Assembly: GCA_020634515.1 (NCBI GenBank)
Contig: JACKBL010000015.1
Location: 1 to 13,206 of the forward strand
Source: Ardenticatenales bacterium
GTDB lineage: Bacteria > Chloroflexota > Anaerolineae > Promineifilales > Promineifilaceae
Reading direction: 5' to 3'
DNA: 13,206 nucleotides
Shown: piece by piece, positions 1 to 6,271 of the stretch
How the letters are laid out: each line of letters opens with the position of its first letter
How positions within the stretch are numbered: position 1 is the first letter of the stretch
Notes under the pieces: generated by a model
Database searches by the model: none
Told to the model about the DNA's origin: nothing
The model's input: only the letters and a program-made list of their open reading frames with translations
Translations under genes and position numbers: made by a program

Positions 1-31
1 TATTTCCTGGTCATCCCGCCCCTACCAAGGG

Positions 32-47
32 ATTCCAAAATTGGAAT
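32..47. promoter_or_regulatory. Inverted repeat, candidate operator of the toxin-antitoxin pair
   Basis: ATTCCAA (32-38) and TTGGAAT (41-47) form a perfect 7-bp dyad with a 2-nt spacer, about 57 bases before the antitoxin start. Type II antitoxins commonly repress their own operon by binding such a palindrome, so this is the best operator candidate. No convincing -35/-10 pair was found in 1-104, and nothing else was recognised there. Confidence 0.35.
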
Positions 48-104
48 TGCTGTACCGCCAGACAGGGCGTTGCTCCCACTGAAGATTATTGGTAGACTGT
101 GAGT

Positions 105-341
105 ATGGAAGCAGTTACCTTACATGCACACTTTGACGGAAAGCAGATCGTACTCGATGATCCGTATGAACTTCAGCCCGATGCCAGACTCCTGGTTACG
201 GTGATTCACGTGCCCCCTGCTGAAAGAAACAGGTGGCTCAAGCTCTCTTCTCAAGGGTTGGCCGCGGCTTATGGGGATGAAGAGCCAGATTATCCCTTGA
301 CGTTGGTTAAGGAGCCGAATCCAACCTATGAAACAGGGTGA
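105..341 (+). CDS. Antitoxin of a MazF/PemK-type toxin-antitoxin pair
   Basis: A 78-residue protein inferred to neutralise the toxin encoded just downstream. The N-terminal half (MEAVTLHAHFDGKQIVLDDP...) resembles small antitoxin-like proteins found before MazF/PemK genes in cyanobacteria and Chloroflexota. The C-terminal part is acidic and flexible (GDEEPDYPL...KEPNPTYE), as expected for a segment that wraps the toxin. ATG 105 is chosen because family members start with this MxxVTLHAHFDG block; GTG 99 in the same frame would add only two residues. The Shine-Dalgarno sequence is weak. The 3' end overlaps the toxin gene by 14 bases, which implies translational coupling. The family is recognised by pattern, not by a named domain. 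Confidence in the role rests mainly on the toxin next door. Confidence 0.75.
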   Translation: MEAVTLHAHFDGKQIVLDDPYELQPDARLLVTVIHVPPAERNRWLKLSSQGLAAAYGDEEPDYPLTLVKEPNPTYETG

Positions 342-666
342 TGTCGTTTTGACGCCACTTCCCCAGGCTGATGGACAAATCAAGAACCGGCCAGCGCTTT
401 TCCTGCGGGTAATGCCCCCCTTTAACGACGTGCTGGTTTGTGGTATTAGCACGCAGCTTTACCAAAGGGTTCCGAGTTTTGATGAGCTTATTGTCCACTG
501 GGATAGTGATTTTGGTAACAGTGGGTTAGTTGCTGATTCAGTCATACGTCTTGGTTTTCTGGCAGTGATACCCCAAAACAAACTAATTGGGAGTATAGGC
601 TCCATATCTCCAGAACGGCATAGACGCCTCCTTGAAAATCTAAGCGACTACCTCCTTGCCGTTTAG
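328..666 (+). CDS. MazF/PemK-family endoribonuclease toxin
   Basis: A 112-residue protein matching the MazF/PemK fold in length and motif order. The N-terminal strand MKQGDVVLTPLPQ is followed by the family KNRPALFLR motif (residues 19-27), which holds the arginine (Arg21) used in RNA cleavage by MazF proteins. The later S-x-I-R-L...IPQNKLIGSIGSIS block (residues 71-94) matches the family's second conserved segment. MazF toxins cleave mRNA at short sequences when the antitoxin is lost; the sequence specificity cannot be read here. The start lies inside the antitoxin gene, with an AAGGAG-like stretch (308-313) upstream. The protein looks intact. Confidence in the family is high; whether the pair is active is unknown. 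Confidence 0.85.
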   Translation: MKQGDVVLTPLPQADGQIKNRPALFLRVMPPFNDVLVCGISTQLYQRVPSFDELIVHWDSDFGNSGLVADSVIRLGFLAVIPQNKLIGSIGSISPERHRRLLENLSDYLLAV

Positions 667-687
667 GCGTAGCCACAATATTATCGC

Positions 688-822
688 TAGCTGCCTGTCG
701 GAAAAAGAAAGATAGAACGCAGATTTCGCAGATTTTTACAACCAAAAGAGCCTGAATCCGCGTTTTCCGCGTTAATCCGTGTCCCCAAAGAGAAGAAAAA
801 AGAGTTCTCCGACAGACTGCTA
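688..822. mobile_element. MITE-like element with 15-bp inverted ends at TA
   Basis: The ends TAGCTGCCTGTCGGA (688-702) and TCCGACAGACTGCTA (808-822) are inverted copies matching at 13 of 15 positions. Both outermost dinucleotides are TA, the target duplicated by IS630/Tc1-mariner-type transposases. The 135-bp interior has no credible ORF. It holds a second, nested imperfect inverted repeat: 716-734 pairs with 755-773 at 14 of 19 positions. Each arm is two tandem 9-mers (CGCAGATTT twice at 718-735; TCCGCGTTT/TCCGCGTTA at 757-774). A non-autonomous insertion downstream of the toxin gene is the simplest reading. The IS family is inferred from the TA ends only. Confidence 0.5.
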
Positions 823-869
823 CAAGAGTTGTGATGCCTGTAGGCAGCGTATATCAAGTCTAAAAGCAA

Positions 870-893
870 AAGCGACCGCCTGGGCGGTCGCTT
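870..893 (-). terminator. Intrinsic terminator closing the minus-strand gene block
   Basis: AAGCGACCGCC (870-880) and GGCGGTCGCTT (883-893) pair perfectly. Read on the minus strand, the hairpin runs straight into a T-rich tail (TTTTGCTTTTAGA). It lies about 32 bases past the stop of the PspC-domain gene. The plus-strand tail is not T-rich, so the signal is directional. Confidence 0.8.
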
Positions 894-924
894 CTAGTTG
901 GGTAGCAATGGGAACGGGTGGAAA

Positions 925-1134
925 TTATTGCATCTTGGCGGAGACGGCAGGACCTTCGGGCATGACCAGCCACAAGATGAGGTAGGCGAGGAGGCCGGGG
1001 CCGCCGGCGAGGGTCATGATCACAAAGAGAAGGCGGATCAGGGTGGGGTCGGTGTCCAGGTATTCGGCAATGCCGGCAGCAACGCCGGCAACCATGCGAT
1101 TATCCTGAGAGCGTACAAGTCGTTTTTCGTTCAT
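925..1134 (-). CDS. Small PspC-domain membrane protein
   Basis: A 69-residue protein that is almost entirely one PspC domain. It has the family pattern L-x-R-S-x-D-N-R-M-V-A-G-V-A-A-G-I-A-E-Y-L at residues 6-26, then DPTLIRLLFV, then one hydrophobic membrane segment at about residues 33-58 ending in LWLVMPEGP. PspC proteins act in membrane-stress responses in proteobacteria, but stand-alone mini-PspC proteins in other phyla have no settled role. The start is well supported: GAGGAAGGA lies a few bases before the ATG on the minus strand. It is the last gene of the minus-strand block, 129 bp after the PyrD-like gene, and is followed by a strong terminator. Whether it shares a transcript with the metabolic genes is not known. 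Confidence 0.85.
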   Translation of the reverse strand: MNEKRLVRSQDNRMVAGVAAGIAEYLDTDPTLIRLLFVIMTLAGGPGLLAYLILWLVMPEGPAVSAKMQ

Positions 1135-1214
1135 CGTTTATCCTTCCTCGGTTAATTCGCGGTGGCGAAAGAATGATTTTCTTGAAAGCAAAAGCTACGC
1201 CCTATACGCACTGT

Positions 1215-1234
1215 CTGCCGCCGGGTTGCGGCAG
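1215..1234 (-). other. Stem-loop after the PyrD-like gene
   Basis: CTGCCGC (1215-1221) pairs with GCGGCAG (1228-1234) around a 6-nt loop, about 30 bases past the stop of the PyrD-like gene. No T-tract follows on the minus strand. This is not a classic terminator and may be an mRNA 3'-end or processing structure. Confidence 0.3.
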
Positions 1235-1263
1235 CCCTGACTATCCTCCATGTTGCGCGGCTG

Positions 1264-2277
1264 TTATTGAGGGATGAATGCCGGCAATTCATACGACCCC
1301 ACCACACGTACATAATTCGCCCGCTCAAACGCCGCCGGCGCGCCGCAGTGAATCTGGCTCAAACTCCCCTGCAACTGCGCCACCGACTCATACTCATGCT
1401 CAACCAACCACATCTCCACCTGCCCCAGCACCCGTGCCAGATGTTCCACACCCTCATGCAGCAGCGCCGACGCCATCATCGTCACGCTGGCCCCCGCCGC
1501 CAGTCCCTTCAGCACATCCTCCGCCGTATGCACGCCCGTGGTCAACGCCAGGTCGGCGCGCACCCGCCCATAGAGAATGGCGATCCAACGCAGCGGCAGG
1601 CGCATCTCATAGGAAGAGCTAAGCACCAGATTCGGCACAACCTCCAGGTTTTCCAGGTCCAGATCGGGCTGATAGAACCGATTAAAAAACACCAGGCCAT
1701 CCGCGCCCCCGTCAGACAGGCGGCGGGCCATGTTCCCCATGGCGCTGAAATATGGATTCAGCTTCATTGCCACGGGAATAGAAACAGTCGCCTTCACGTC
1801 CCGCAGCACGTCCAGGTAAATCTGCTCCACTTCCGTTGACTCCAGGTCAAGGTTCGTGGGCAAGAAATAGACATTCAACTCCAGCGCATCCGCACCCGCC
1901 TGTTCAATGTCGCGCGCGTAGCGCACCCAACCGCCGGTAGAAACGCCGTTCAGACTGGCAATCACGGGGATGTCCAGCACCCGTTTGGCTTTGGCGATAT
2001 GCTCCAGGTAGGCGTCCGGGCCAATGTGACGATAGGCAGGCGCTTCGGGGAAATAGGAAAGGGCTTCCGCGAAACTCTCCGTGCCCTGCGTCAGGTAACG
2101 GTCCAGGGTGCGACTTTCGGCGTTGATTTCCTCCTCAAACAGAGAGTAGAGAACAATCGCCGCCGCGCCCGCGTCCTCCAACTGCCGCAAACCGCTGATG
2201 TGGCGCGTAAGGGGTGATGAAGAGGGCACAAACGGGTTTTTGAGCGGCAGGCCCAGGTATGTCGTGGTTAAGTCCAT
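1264..2277 (-). CDS. Dihydroorotate dehydrogenase-like flavoprotein, companion of NifJ
   Basis: A 337-residue TIM-barrel protein of the PyrD-like group often annotated 'dihydroorotate dehydrogenase-like protein' and often found beside nifJ. It keeps the family N-terminus (DLTTTYLGLPLKNPFVPSSSPLT, with the barrel's first loop), an FMN-site lysine in VAMKLNPYF (Lys172), and the C-terminal glycine-rich phosphate loop region (TTGVHTAEDVLKGLAAGASVTMMASAL). True class 1 PyrD enzymes have a catalytic Cys or Ser in an N-x-S-C-P-N loop. Here the equivalent loop reads ELNVYFLPTN (133-142), with no Cys or Ser, so pyrimidine synthesis is unlikely to be its job. AGGAG sits 6 bases before the ATG. The gene follows nifJ by 190 bp, with repeat copy 1 in the gap. 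Its substrate is unknown. Confidence 0.85.
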   Translation of the reverse strand: MDLTTTYLGLPLKNPFVPSSSPLTRHISGLRQLEDAGAAAIVLYSLFEEEINAESRTLDRYLTQGTESFAEALSYFPEAPAYRHIGPDAYLEHIAKAKRVLDIPVIASLNGVSTGGWVRYARDIEQAGADALELNVYFLPTNLDLESTEVEQIYLDVLRDVKATVSIPVAMKLNPYFSAMGNMARRLSDGGADGLVFFNRFYQPDLDLENLEVVPNLVLSSSYEMRLPLRWIAILYGRVRADLALTTGVHTAEDVLKGLAAGASVTMMASALLHEGVEHLARVLGQVEMWLVEHEYESVAQLQGSLSQIHCGAPAAFERANYVRVVGSYELPAFIPQ

Positions 2278-2296
2278 GATTATCTCCTAACTGCTC

Positions 2297-2329
2297 AGGG
2301 GCAACGCACGTGAACCATGCGTCGCCCCT
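2297..2329. other. Long stem-loop beside repeat copy 1
   Basis: AGGGGCAACGCA (2297-2308) pairs with TGCGTCGCCCCT (2318-2329), 12 bp with a single mismatch and a 9-nt loop. It ends 8 bases before the dispersed repeat and 20 bases before the PyrD-like start codon in transcription terms. It could act in the nifJ-pyrD-like mRNA as a processing or stability hairpin. Confidence 0.5.
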
Positions 2330-2337
2330 TCAATCGC

Positions 2338-2434
2338 TAAGGACTGACGATGAAATAAAGTACGGAATTGCATCGTCAGTTTGAAGGAACGGTAAGGAAA
2401 CAACTTCGTTGTCTTATTTAATTCCCGTTCCTAA
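2338..2434 (+). repeat. Dispersed double-hairpin element, copy 1
   Basis: One of three copies of a ~95-bp element. Stem I is ACTGACGATG (2343-2352) with CATCGTCAGT (2371-2380), 10 bp around an 18-nt loop. Stem II is GGAACGG (2386-2392) with CCGTTCC (2425-2431). It encloses a small inner hairpin, ACAAC-TTC-GTTGT (2400-2412). The ends are short inverted repeats (TAAGGA/TCCTAA). It lies between nifJ and the PyrD-like gene, in the opposite orientation to their transcription. No coding potential was seen. Confidence 0.85.
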
Positions 2435-2467
2435 CTTAATTGGGGACAGCCACTAAATAGCGGTCCT

Positions 2468-5400
2468 TTACCCCTTTCCAATCTCCGCCAGCCGCTGGTA
2501 GGTCTCCCAGCGCATTTGCACGTCTTGCTGCGCCAGTTCGAGCAGTTTGGCGGCCCGGTCGGGATGGCTTTGCGTGAGCATCCGGTAGCGGCCTTCACGA
2601 TAGATGTACTCATCCAGCGGCAACCGCGGCGGCCGGGAGTCCAGTTCGAACGGATTCTCGCCGACAAAGGCGCGATCCGGGTTATAGCGGTAAAGCGGCC
2701 AGTAGCCGGAATCAACGGCCGCGGCTTGCTGCTCCAGGCCATACTTGAGGTCGTAGCCGTGGGCAATGCAGTGGCTGTAGGCAATGATCAGGGAAGGGCC
2801 GTCGTATGCTTCCGCTTCCAGCATGGCTTTGATCGTTTGCGCGTCTTTTGCTCCGAAGGCGACACGCGCCACGTAGATGTTGCCGTAGCTGATAGCCAGC
2901 AGACCGAGGTCTTTCTTGGGCAGGGGCTTGCCGGCGGCGGCGAATTTGGCGACCGCGCCGCGTGGGGTGGCTTTGGACATTTGGCCGCCGGTGTTGGAGT
3001 AGACTTCGGTGTCCAGGACGAGGATGTTGACATTGCGCCCGGAGGCGAGGACGTGGTCCAGGCCGCCGTAGCCGATGTCATAGGCCCAACCGTCGCCGCC
3101 GACGATCCAGACGCTCTTTTTCACGAAGACGTCGGCCATGCTGAGGAGATTTTGCAGGTTGTTTTTGATGCCGGCATCTCTCTCACCCGCAATCAACTCC
3201 TGCAACCGATACTTCAACTCCGCCACCCGTCCCCGCTGTTCCTGCACCTTCGCCTCATCCACCTGCTCCGCATACAGAATAGCATTCACCAGCCCATCAC
3301 CGATTTGCGTGCGCAAATCTCGCAGCAGCACTGAAGCCGCTTCCAGTCGCTGATCCAGCGCCACCCGCATCCCCAGGCCAAATTCCGCATTATCCTCAAA
3401 GAGCGAATTCGACCAGGCCGGGCCGCGCCCATCCGCATTTTGCGCCCACGGCGTCGTGGGCAAGTTGCCGCCGTAGATAGACGAGCAACCCGTGGCATTG
3501 GCGACCAGCGTGCGGTCGCCGAACAAACGGCTGAGCAGGCTGAGGTACGGCGTTTCGCCACAACCCGCGCACGCCCCAGAAAACTCAAACAGCGGCTGCA
3601 AAAGCTGCGAATACTTCACCTGGCCCACAGGCAAATCCTTGCGCTCTATTTCCGGAAGCCGCATGAAGAAATCCCAATTTTCCCGCTCCTGCTCTCGCAG
3701 CGGCGCCTGGTCCGCCATGTTGATGGCCTTGAATTTCGGCTGTCGCTTGTTCTTCACCGGGCACACCTCCACGCAAAGCGTGCAGCCCGTACAATCTTCG
3801 GGAGCCACCTGCAAGCTGTACAACTTGTCGCCATACTCCTTGTAGCGGGCGGGCGCGGACTTGAAGGTGGGGGGGGCGTCCGCCAGCAGCGGCGCGTCAA
3901 ACAGCTTCATGCGGATGACGGCGTGCGGGCAAACGAACACGCACTTGCCACACTGAATGCAGATGTCCGGGTCCCAGACGGGGATCTCCGTGGCGATATT
4001 TCGTTTCTCCCACTGCGTCGTGCCCGTTGGATAGGTGCCATCCACCGGCAGCGCACTCACGGGCAGGTCGTCGCCCAGCCCTTCAATGATGCGCGCCGTC
4101 ACCGATTGCACAAACTCCGGCGCATACTCAGGGACCAGCGGCGGGCGCTCGAAATGGCTCGTCGCCTGCGCCGGAACCCGCACTTCGTGCAGATGCGCCA
4201 GGGAGCTGTCCACGGCAGCGAAGTTTTGCTCCACAACCACGTCGCCCCGCTTGCCATACGTCTTCTCAATGGCGTGCTTGATGGCGGCAATGGCCTCCTC
4301 GGTGGGCAAAATCTTGCCCAGGGCAAAGAAGCAGGTCTGCATCACCGTGTTGATGCGCCGCCCCATGCTTGTCTCTTTCGCAACCTGGTAGGCGTCCACC
4401 ACGTAGAAGCGCAGTTTCTTGTCGATGATGGTTTCCTGCATCTGTCGCGGCAAATGATCCCATACTTCGTCGGGACCATACGGGCTGTTGAGGAGGAAGG
4501 TGGCGCCCGGCGCGGCCAGCCGCAACACATCGTACCGCTCCAGGAAGCTGAACTGGTGGCAGGCGACGAAGTTGGCGGATTGGATCAGGTAGGTGGCGTG
4601 AATGGGACGCGGCCCAAAGCGAAGATGGGAAACGGTCACGGAGCCGGCTTTCTTGGAGTCGTAGACGAAGTAGCCTTGCGTGTAGAAGGGGGTGTCTTCG
4701 CCGATGATCTTGATGGAGTTTTTGTTCGCGCCCACGGTTCCATCGGAGCCGAGGCCATAGAAGACGGCGCGTACCACGTCGTCGGGTTCGATGTTGAAAT
4801 CCTTGTCGTAATCAAGGCTGAGGTGGGTCACGTCGTCCTGGATGCCGATGGTAAATTGCCGGCGCGGCCTGGCCTGGCTGAGTTCGTCGAAGATGGCTTT
4901 GATCATGCCGGGGGTGAACTCTTTGGAGGAGAGGCCGTAGCGACCACCGATGATGCGGGGCATGGTGGCGAAGGGGGCGGTTTCGTCGGCGATGCTGTTG
5001 ACGATGGCGGTGACGACGTCGAGGTAGAGGGGTTCGCCGGTGGCGCCGGGTTCTTTGGTACGGTCGAGGACGGCAATGGCGCGGGTAGATGCCGGCATTG
5101 CCGCCACCAAACCAGCCACGTCAAAGGGACGATACAACCGCACCTTCACCGCACCCACCTTCTCCCCACGCGCCGCCAGATATGCCACCGTCTCCGCCAC
5201 CGTCTCCGCACCCGACCCCATGAGCACAATCACCCGCTCCGCGTCCGGTGCGCCCACATAATCAAACAAATGATACTGCCGCCCCGTCAACTCCGCGAAA
5301 CGATCCATCGTCCGCTGCACAATCCCCGGAGCCGCCAGGTAAAACGGATTCACACTCTCCCGCGCCTGGAAAAACACGTCCGGATTCTGCGCCGTGCCCC

Positions 5401-6046
5401 GCAAAACAGGATGATCAGGCGAAAGCCCGCGATCCCGATGCGCGCGCACCCGTTCATCATTCATCATCGCCCGCAGCACATCCTCATCCAGCGGCTCAAT
5501 CTTGTTAATCTCGTGCGACGTGCGGAAACCATCAAAGAAATGCAGAAAAGGCACACGCGCCTCCAGCGTCGCCGCCGACGCAATCAAGGCAAAATCCATC
5601 GCCTCCTGCACCGAGTTCGACGCCAGCAGCGCAAAACCCGTATTCCGCGCCGCCATCACGTCCGAATGATCGCCGAAGATGGACAACGCCTGCGCCGCCA
5701 CGGAACGCGCCGCGATATGCAGCACGGCGGACGTCAACTCGCCCGCAATTTTGTACAGGTTCGGCAGCATCAGCAGCAACCCTTGCGACGCCGTAAACGT
5801 CGTCGTCAACGCCCCCGCTTGCAGCGCGCCATGCACCGCGCCCGCCGCGCCGCCTTCCGCCTGCATCTCAACCACCAGTGGCACGGCTCCCCAGATGTTC
5901 GTTTTTCCTTCCGCCGACCACTGGTCCGCCCACTCCCCCATGGGAGAAGAGGGCGTGATGGGATAGATGGCGATCACTTCGCTGACTTTGTGCGCCACCC
6001 GCGCCACCGCCTCGTTGGCGTCCATGGAGATCATCTCTTTTGTCAT
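2468..6046 (-). CDS. nifJ: Pyruvate:ferredoxin (flavodoxin) oxidoreductase, one-chain form
   Basis: A 1192-residue cytoplasmic enzyme interconverting pyruvate + CoA and acetyl-CoA + CO2, passing electrons to ferredoxin or flavodoxin. It has the full single-chain layout. The N-terminal pyruvate-site domain carries YPITPSSPMGE (28-38). Two ferredoxin-type [4Fe-4S] motifs follow: Cys696/699/702/706 and Cys752/755/758/762. The C-terminal thiamine diphosphate domain has GDGWAYDIG (984-992). Cysteines for the third cluster are in CAGC (826, 829), ATGCSS (854) and SHC (1093). All expected residues are present and the length is typical. ATG 6046 is supported by GAAGGAG 7 bases upstream; the family's usual MDANEAV start is eight residues in. 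It sits between ppdK and the PyrD-like gene. Third-base usage changes abruptly inside the gene at ATGCCGGCA sites near residues 318 and 958. Confidence 0.97.
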   Translation of the reverse strand: MTKEMISMDANEAVARVAHKVSEVIAIYPITPSSPMGEWADQWSAEGKTNIWGAVPLVVEMQAEGGAAGAVHGALQAGALTTTFTASQGLLLMLPNLYKIAGELTSAVLHIAARSVAAQALSIFGDHSDVMAARNTGFALLASNSVQEAMDFALIASAATLEARVPFLHFFDGFRTSHEINKIEPLDEDVLRAMMNDERVRAHRDRGLSPDHPVLRGTAQNPDVFFQARESVNPFYLAAPGIVQRTMDRFAELTGRQYHLFDYVGAPDAERVIVLMGSGAETVAETVAYLAARGEKVGAVKVRLYRPFDVAGLVAAMPASTRAIAVLDRTKEPGATGEPLYLDVVTAIVNSIADETAPFATMPRIIGGRYGLSSKEFTPGMIKAIFDELSQARPRRQFTIGIQDDVTHLSLDYDKDFNIEPDDVVRAVFYGLGSDGTVGANKNSIKIIGEDTPFYTQGYFVYDSKKAGSVTVSHLRFGPRPIHATYLIQSANFVACHQFSFLERYDVLRLAAPGATFLLNSPYGPDEVWDHLPRQMQETIIDKKLRFYVVDAYQVAKETSMGRRINTVMQTCFFALGKILPTEEAIAAIKHAIEKTYGKRGDVVVEQNFAAVDSSLAHLHEVRVPAQATSHFERPPLVPEYAPEFVQSVTARIIEGLGDDLPVSALPVDGTYPTGTTQWEKRNIATEIPVWDPDICIQCGKCVFVCPHAVIRMKLFDAPLLADAPPTFKSAPARYKEYGDKLYSLQVAPEDCTGCTLCVEVCPVKNKRQPKFKAINMADQAPLREQERENWDFFMRLPEIERKDLPVGQVKYSQLLQPLFEFSGACAGCGETPYLSLLSRLFGDRTLVANATGCSSIYGGNLPTTPWAQNADGRGPAWSNSLFEDNAEFGLGMRVALDQRLEAASVLLRDLRTQIGDGLVNAILYAEQVDEAKVQEQRGRVAELKYRLQELIAGERDAGIKNNLQNLLSMADVFVKKSVWIVGGDGWAYDIGYGGLDHVLASGRNVNILVLDTEVYSNTGGQMSKATPRGAVAKFAAAGKPLPKKDLGLLAISYGNIYVARVAFGAKDAQTIKAMLEAEAYDGPSLIIAYSHCIAHGYDLKYGLEQQAAAVDSGYWPLYRYNPDRAFVGENPFELDSRPPRLPLDEYIYREGRYRMLTQSHPDRAAKLLELAQQDVQMRWETYQRLAEIGKG

Positions 6047-6112
6047 TCGTTTACTCCTTCAGAGTTGATAGTTGCCCGTTGCCGGTCGATAGTTGGCAGT
6101 TGAGGGTTGTTT

Positions 6113-6152
6113 GTTGGTGGTTGACGACAACGTGCGACCGTCAACCACCAAC
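6113..6152. promoter_or_regulatory. 14-bp perfect inverted repeat upstream of nifJ
   Basis: GTTGGTGGTTGACG (6113-6126) and CGTCAACCACCAAC (6139-6152) are exact complements around a 12-nt loop. They lie about 67 bases before the nifJ start codon and touch repeat copy 2. As RNA this is a strong hairpin in the ppdK-nifJ gap; as DNA it could be a regulator site. GTTG-rich sequence (GATAGTTG twice) fills the space between it and the nifJ ribosome binding site. No T-tract follows, so termination is unlikely. Confidence 0.6.
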
Positions 6153-6154
6153 CA

Positions 6155-6251
6155 CTAAGGAACGAAATTTAACAAGACAACGAAGTTATTTCCTTACCGT
6201 TCCTTCAAACTGACGATGCCATTCCGTACTTGATTTCATCGTCAGTCCTAA
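6155..6251 (-). repeat. Dispersed double-hairpin element, copy 2
   Basis: Minus-strand copy of the element at 2338-2434, in the ppdK-nifJ gap and in the sense of transcription. Stem I is unchanged (ACTGACGATG/CATCGTCAGT). Stem II is kept as AAGGAACG/CGTTCCTT despite substitutions around it. About eight to ten differences from copy 1 are visible, mostly in loops and in the T-rich stretch before the last arm. Flanking sequence on both sides is GTTGGTAGTT-like. Confidence 0.85.
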
Positions 6252-6271
6252 CTACCAACTACTAACGCCAC

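Noticed and set aside
898..1155. Plus-strand frames opposite the PspC-domain gene
   Set aside because: Low-complexity Gly/Ala/Glu translation without a ribosome binding site, antisense to a clear PspC domain.
3440..6103. An 887-codon open frame on the plus strand opposite nifJ
   Set aside because: It lies wholly antisense to an unmistakable NifJ. Its translation is Arg/His-rich with no recognisable domain. Long antisense frames arise easily in GC-rich genes with few TTA, CTA or TCA codons.
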